Positions 61,131 to 64,000 of a stretch of DNA of 64,000 nucleotides are shown here, piece after piece. The DNA is from Bog-473 sp049513455 (GTDB lineage: Bacteria > Actinomycetota > Acidimicrobiia > Acidimicrobiales > RAAP-2). The stretch is from NCBI GenBank assembly GCA_049513455.1, contig JBEKWB010000004.1:1-64000 (forward strand), given 5' to 3'. The notes beneath the pieces are model-generated. The model was given only the letters and a program-made list of their open reading frames with translations, searched no databases and was not told the origin of the DNA. How positions within the stretch are numbered: position 1 is the first letter of the stretch; each line of letters opens with the position of its first letter. The translations under genes and the position numbers were made by a program.

Positions 61131-62282
61131 GTGACTGACGTAGAGCGGCCCTTGCGCCACTCCACGCCCCGGTCAGCTCGGAGCGCTCGGGTGCCCCGGC
61201 GGGTGATGGTGCCCGTTATGACCCTGGTCGCAGTGCTTGCTGGCACTGCGGTTCTTGCCACGCGCCCTGCCTCCGGCGACTCGGTCGCCAGCGCGCGAGC
61301 GACCGCCGCCGCCATTGAGGCGAAGTTGAACGCCGCCCAGAACGAGATGTCCGCACTCGGCCAGCAGTACGACGCGGCCAATGCGCGACTGCAGTCGATC
61401 GACTCCAGCATCGCCTCCACCAAGGCCACCATCGCCGACGATCAAGCGCAGGTGGACCACGACCGGAACACCCTGACGAAGGCGGCGATCGCCAACTACG
61501 TCTCCGACGATTCGGCCTCCAGCGACAACCCGATCTTCAGCGGCAATCAGCAAACGATCGGGGCGGCGACGGAGTACAACCAAATTGCCGAAGGCGACAT
61601 CAACCTGGCCATGGACAATCTGCACACGGCCGAGAACACCTTGAACGCCCAGCAGGCGCAGCTGCAGGAGCAGCAGGGACAGGCTGAGCAGGCCGTCCAA
61701 ACCGAGCAGAACGCGGTGCAGCAGAACAACGACGAGATCCAGGCCCAGAAGCAAGCGCTGGCCCAGGAGAACGGTGAGATCGCCACCTTGGTCCAGCAGG
61801 CACAGCAGCAGCAGCTACAGGCGGAGGCGCAGGCCGCACAAACCCGGATAGCCGCAGCGACCGCCGCTGCGTCCCTTACCCCCGGATTCAACACCGCCGC
61901 CCCGCCCCCGACCGCCTCGGGCGGCCTCGGCGCGGTGCAGGCCGCCGAGAGCCAGCAGGGGGTCCCCTATGTGTGGGGAGCCGAGTCCCCCCGGGGTTCG
62001 GCTGACCCGGGATTCGACTGCTCGGGACTCACGGCGTGGTCCTGGGGACAGGTGGGTGTCGGTCTCCCCCACTATTCGGGCGCCCAGATGAGTGACTCCA
62101 CGCCGGTGCCGCTCAGCGACCTGGAGCCGGGTGACCTCCTCTTCTACGGCCCCGGTGGGTCAGAGCACGTTGCCATGTACGTCAGTCCCGGCACCATGAT
62201 CGAGGCACCCGAAACCGGGGAGTCCGTGCACCTGACCGGCCTCCGTCTTGGCGGTGGCTTCGTCGGCGCCGGCCGTCCCTGA
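61131..62282 (+). CDS. NlpC/P60 peptidoglycan endopeptidase with coiled-coil domain
   Basis: 383-aa secreted cell-wall hydrolase of the RipA/CwlO type. Basic N-terminus and a signal/anchor helix (MVPVMTLVAVLAGTAVLATR, about 26-45), a long coiled coil (about 50-250; repeated Ala/Glu/Gln, e.g. EIQAQKQALAQENGEI) and a C-terminal NlpC/P60 domain with FDCSGLTAWSWGQVG (Cys), PGDLLFYGPGGSEHVAMYVS (His) and a third residue near IEAPETGE. GTG 61131 fits the -10; an ATG at 61206 would cut the leader. Coiled coil and hydrolase are usually activated by FtsEX-like complexes, not seen here. Confidence 0.9.
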   Translation: MTDVERPLRHSTPRSARSARVPRRVMVPVMTLVAVLAGTAVLATRPASGDSVASARATAAAIEAKLNAAQNEMSALGQQYDAANARLQSIDSSIASTKATIADDQAQVDHDRNTLTKAAIANYVSDDSASSDNPIFSGNQQTIGAATEYNQIAEGDINLAMDNLHTAENTLNAQQAQLQEQQGQAEQAVQTEQNAVQQNNDEIQAQKQALAQENGEIATLVQQAQQQQLQAEAQAAQTRIAAATAAASLTPGFNTAAPPPTASGGLGAVQAAESQQGVPYVWGAESPRGSADPGFDCSGLTAWSWGQVGVGLPHYSGAQMSDSTPVPLSDLEPGDLLFYGPGGSEHVAMYVSPGTMIEAPETGESVHLTGLRLGGGFVGAGRP

Positions 62283-62316
62283 GGCCGGGCGCGCCCAGCG
62301 CTCACGTCGTCTGTCG

Positions 62317-62322
62317 TAACCT
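62317..62322 (+). promoter_or_regulatory. -10-like hexamer of the Lgt-like gene
   Basis: TAACCT, 15 bases before ATG 62338, giving a leader of about eight bases. Confidence 0.35.
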
Positions 62323-62337
62323 GGCGACGGGCCTGCC

Positions 62338-63189
62338 ATGAGACCGATACCCGTCGTCTTCCACATTGGGCCGCTCCAGGTCCACACCTACGGCCTCGGC
62401 CTGGCCCTCACCTTCTGGTTCGGGTTCACCTACTTCGAGCGGCGGCTCAAGCGGTACGGCTACCGCACCGACTGGTTCGTCGGGGTGTTCTTGTGGATCA
62501 TCCTCTCCGCCGTGGTCGGGGCCCGTGCGCTGCATGTGCTGTCCAACTTGAGCTACTACACCCACAGCCCGGAGCAGGTGCTGGCCATCTGGCACGGCGG
62601 GCTCTCCTCGTTCGGGGGGCTTCTCTTCGCGGTGCCCACCGGCATCGTTCTCACGCACCGGCGATGTCCGGAATTGCCCATCGGTCGCGCCCTGGACATC
62701 GTCGCCCCCGTGCTCCTGGCCTCATGGGCCATGGGCCGGTTGCTCGGACCTCAGCTCATGGTGGCCGGCGGAGGGCATCCGACGCACCAGTGGTTCGGCA
62801 TGTACTACGCCGGACAGGCCGGCCGCCGGCTGCCGGTCCCGATCTTCCAGGCGCTGGAGGACTTCAGCGTGTTCCTCATCCTGATCTTCATCGAACGTCG
62901 ACTCGACCACTGGCCCGACGGGTCTCTCCGCTCGGGGTATCCCACCGGCACCGTGATCGGCACCGCCATGGCACTCTGGGGTATTGAGCGGGCGCTCGAC
63001 GAGCACCTGTGGCTCGGTGAGGACGGTCGCCTCGGTTCGATCCTCGTGCAGATCGCGGGGGTGCTGTTGGTGGTGGGAGGAGCGGCGGTCCTCCTCCGGA
63101 CACGCCGGCGCTGGCAGGAGTGGTCACGCCTGCACGGCCCGCCGCAGGAGGCCGACGGCGCCCTCCTGGCGGAGCAGCATCCCCTTTAG
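62338..63189 (+). CDS. Lgt-like prolipoprotein diacylglyceryltransferase homologue
   Basis: 283-aa polytopic membrane protein of the Lgt fold. VHTYGLGLALTFWFGF, VGARALHVLSNLSYY and WHGGLSSFGGLLFAVP align with Lgt helices, and GRLLG keeps the essential Arg (Arg134). Two residues considered essential in E. coli Lgt are changed: His103 is Phe92 (SFHGG in E. coli, SSFGG here) and the GNFING loop with Asn146 is replaced by LGPQLM. So it is either a divergent Lgt or a paralogue with another role. It follows the NlpC/P60 gene by 55 bases. A genuine Lgt, if present, lies outside the window. Confidence 0.75.
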   Translation: MRPIPVVFHIGPLQVHTYGLGLALTFWFGFTYFERRLKRYGYRTDWFVGVFLWIILSAVVGARALHVLSNLSYYTHSPEQVLAIWHGGLSSFGGLLFAVPTGIVLTHRRCPELPIGRALDIVAPVLLASWAMGRLLGPQLMVAGGGHPTHQWFGMYYAGQAGRRLPVPIFQALEDFSVFLILIFIERRLDHWPDGSLRSGYPTGTVIGTAMALWGIERALDEHLWLGEDGRLGSILVQIAGVLLVVGGAAVLLRTRRRWQEWSRLHGPPQEADGALLAEQHPL

Positions 63190-63338
63190 CGCGTTTCGCG
63201 TGCCTTGCGGTGGGTTGCCGCTGCTCCGGCGCCCGCGTAGTTGCCGTCGCGCGGAACATTGCTCTAGCTTGCGCTCGGACGCTGGTGTTCGAGCCGGCCG
63301 ACCGAAACCGGCCAATCCGACGAAGGGGGAACGCGTAG

Positions 63339-64000
63339 ATGGGTGATCTGGGTTTTTGGGCCCTGGCCCAAGAGGATCCCGACTACCTGGCCCTGGTCAC
63401 GCCCGACGGCGCCGAGGTGCGGGCGGGTGAGTTGCTCGGCCACGCCAACCAACTCGTCCACGCCCTACGGGCGCAAGGGCTCGCGCCGGGCGACGTGGTC
63501 GCCACCGTGCTGCCCAACTGTGCCGAAATGATCGAGATCTACCTCGCCGCGCTGCAGGCCGGTTGGTACCTGGTGCCGATCAACCACCACCTGGTCGCTC
63601 CCGAGATCGCCTACATCCTGAAGGACTCGGGCGCCAAGGTGTTCGTGGCCCACGAGCGCTTCGCCGACGCCTCGATCGCGGCCGCCGACGAGGTGGGCCT
63701 CCCGGCGACGGCCCGCATCGCCGTTGGGGCCGTGGAGGGTTTCTCGTCGTACCGCGAGACCCGGGACGCGCAGCCGACCACCCTGCCCGAGGACCGGACG
63801 CTGGGCGACGTGATGAACTACACGTCGGGAACCACCGGGAACCCCAAGGGCATATTTCGCAAGCTCCCCGGGGTCACCCCTGAAGCGGCCGCGACGGGGT
63901 TGGGCGGCATCCTTTACCTCTTCTCGGTGCAGCCCCACGACGACAACGTTCACATCATCGGCTCACCGCTCTATCACACCGCCGTTCTGCGCTTCGGCAG
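63339..64000 (+). CDS. AMP-dependent acyl-CoA synthetase (partial, runs off the window)
   Basis: N-terminal 220 codons of an acyl-CoA synthetase (FadD/ANL superfamily). MGDLGFWALAQEDPDYLALV, PGDVVATVLPNCAEMIEIYL and the AMP-binding P-loop VMNYTSGTTGNPKG (about 163-176) are clear. ATG 63339 has a good AAGGGGG ribosome-binding site nine bases upstream, unlike most genes here. The reading frame is open to the last base of the window. Confidence 0.88.
   Translation, partial: MGDLGFWALAQEDPDYLALVTPDGAEVRAGELLGHANQLVHALRAQGLAPGDVVATVLPNCAEMIEIYLAALQAGWYLVPINHHLVAPEIAYILKDSGAKVFVAHERFADASIAAADEVGLPATARIAVGAVEGFSSYRETRDAQPTTLPEDRTLGDVMNYTSGTTGNPKGIFRKLPGVTPEAAATGLGGILYLFSVQPHDDNVHIIGSPLYHTAVLRFG

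Overview
The window is a GC-rich, gene-dense chromosomal segment of an actinobacterium. The evidence is gene content: an actinobacterial-type SUF system (SufR, SufB, SufD, a Rieske ferredoxin, SufC, SufS, SufU), a mycothiol-nitroreductase-like DsbA protein, a DUF222/HNH endonuclease, a homodimeric AceE pyruvate dehydrogenase and an LCP ligase. A full System I (Ccm) cytochrome c maturation operon and ethylmalonyl-CoA pathway genes suggest a lineage such as Acidimicrobiia; that placement is inference. No rRNA, tRNA, CRISPR array, prophage or insertion sequence was recognised. No gene-free gap exceeds 300 bases.

Layout. 0-4.5 kb: dGTPase (dgt), the Fe-S carrier ATPase mrp, and sufR followed by an IscS-type cysteine desulfurase. 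4.5-11.6 kb (minus strand): ccmABCDEFGHI, nine consecutive genes that all overlap. 11.7-15.7 kb: a DJ-1/PfpI-like protein, ccdA, gmd and a glycosyltransferase. 15.8-18.3 kb: a TetR regulator, a frameshifted DUF222/HNH gene and a hypothetical. 18.2-22.3 kb: a cobalamin adenosyltransferase divergent from metH. 22.4-30.7 kb: lipoate and pyruvate dehydrogenase genes, namely a fused lipB-lipA, aceF, lpd, then rnhA and aceE. 30.8-35.3 kb: an Rrf2 regulator, a broken HhH-GPD gene, thiE, an alpha/beta hydrolase without its nucleophile, an acyl-CoA dehydrogenase and an MBL hydrolase. 35.3-38.5 kb: sufC1-sufS-sufU and a DsbA-like gene. 38.5-43.9 kb: a TetR/SDR pair with a palindromic operator, DUF4288, a methyltransferase, a membrane protein and an LCP protein. 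44.0-49.3 kb (minus, apart from one crotonase): sufD-Rieske-sufC2, and sufB with a four-cysteine small protein. 49.4-57.5 kb: ptrB, a DUF4115 protein, an RmlC-type epimerase, flavin reductase, MBL hydrolase, an Asp-nucleophile hydrolase, mutY, maoC and a DUF6941-like gene. 57.7-61 kb: a methyltransferase, (2S)-methylsuccinyl-CoA dehydrogenase (mcd) and a CitE-type lyase. 61-64 kb: an NlpC/P60 hydrolase, an Lgt-like protein and the start of a fadD-like gene.

How the genes work together. Three cofactor-assembly themes dominate. Iron-sulfur biogenesis is spread over four loci and has two SufC ATPases. Cytochrome c maturation is complete (CcmA-I plus CcdA). Lipoylation is linked to its client pyruvate dehydrogenase, and LipA and MutY are themselves Fe-S clients. 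MetH, the adenosyltransferase and the mcd/maoC/citE trio fit a B12-using ethylmalonyl-CoA route of C2 assimilation, although ccr and the mutase are outside the window.

Two features run through the whole window. First, short perfect tandem duplications (13-29 bp) lie in many intergenic gaps, and 6- or 9-bp in-frame repeats lie mostly at protein ends or in linkers. Second, many genes have a TAnnnT -10-like hexamer 5-8 bases before the start codon, which suggests leaderless transcription. Two genes (DUF222/HNH and HhH-GPD) are interrupted by small frame-changing lesions that are either real or assembly errors.
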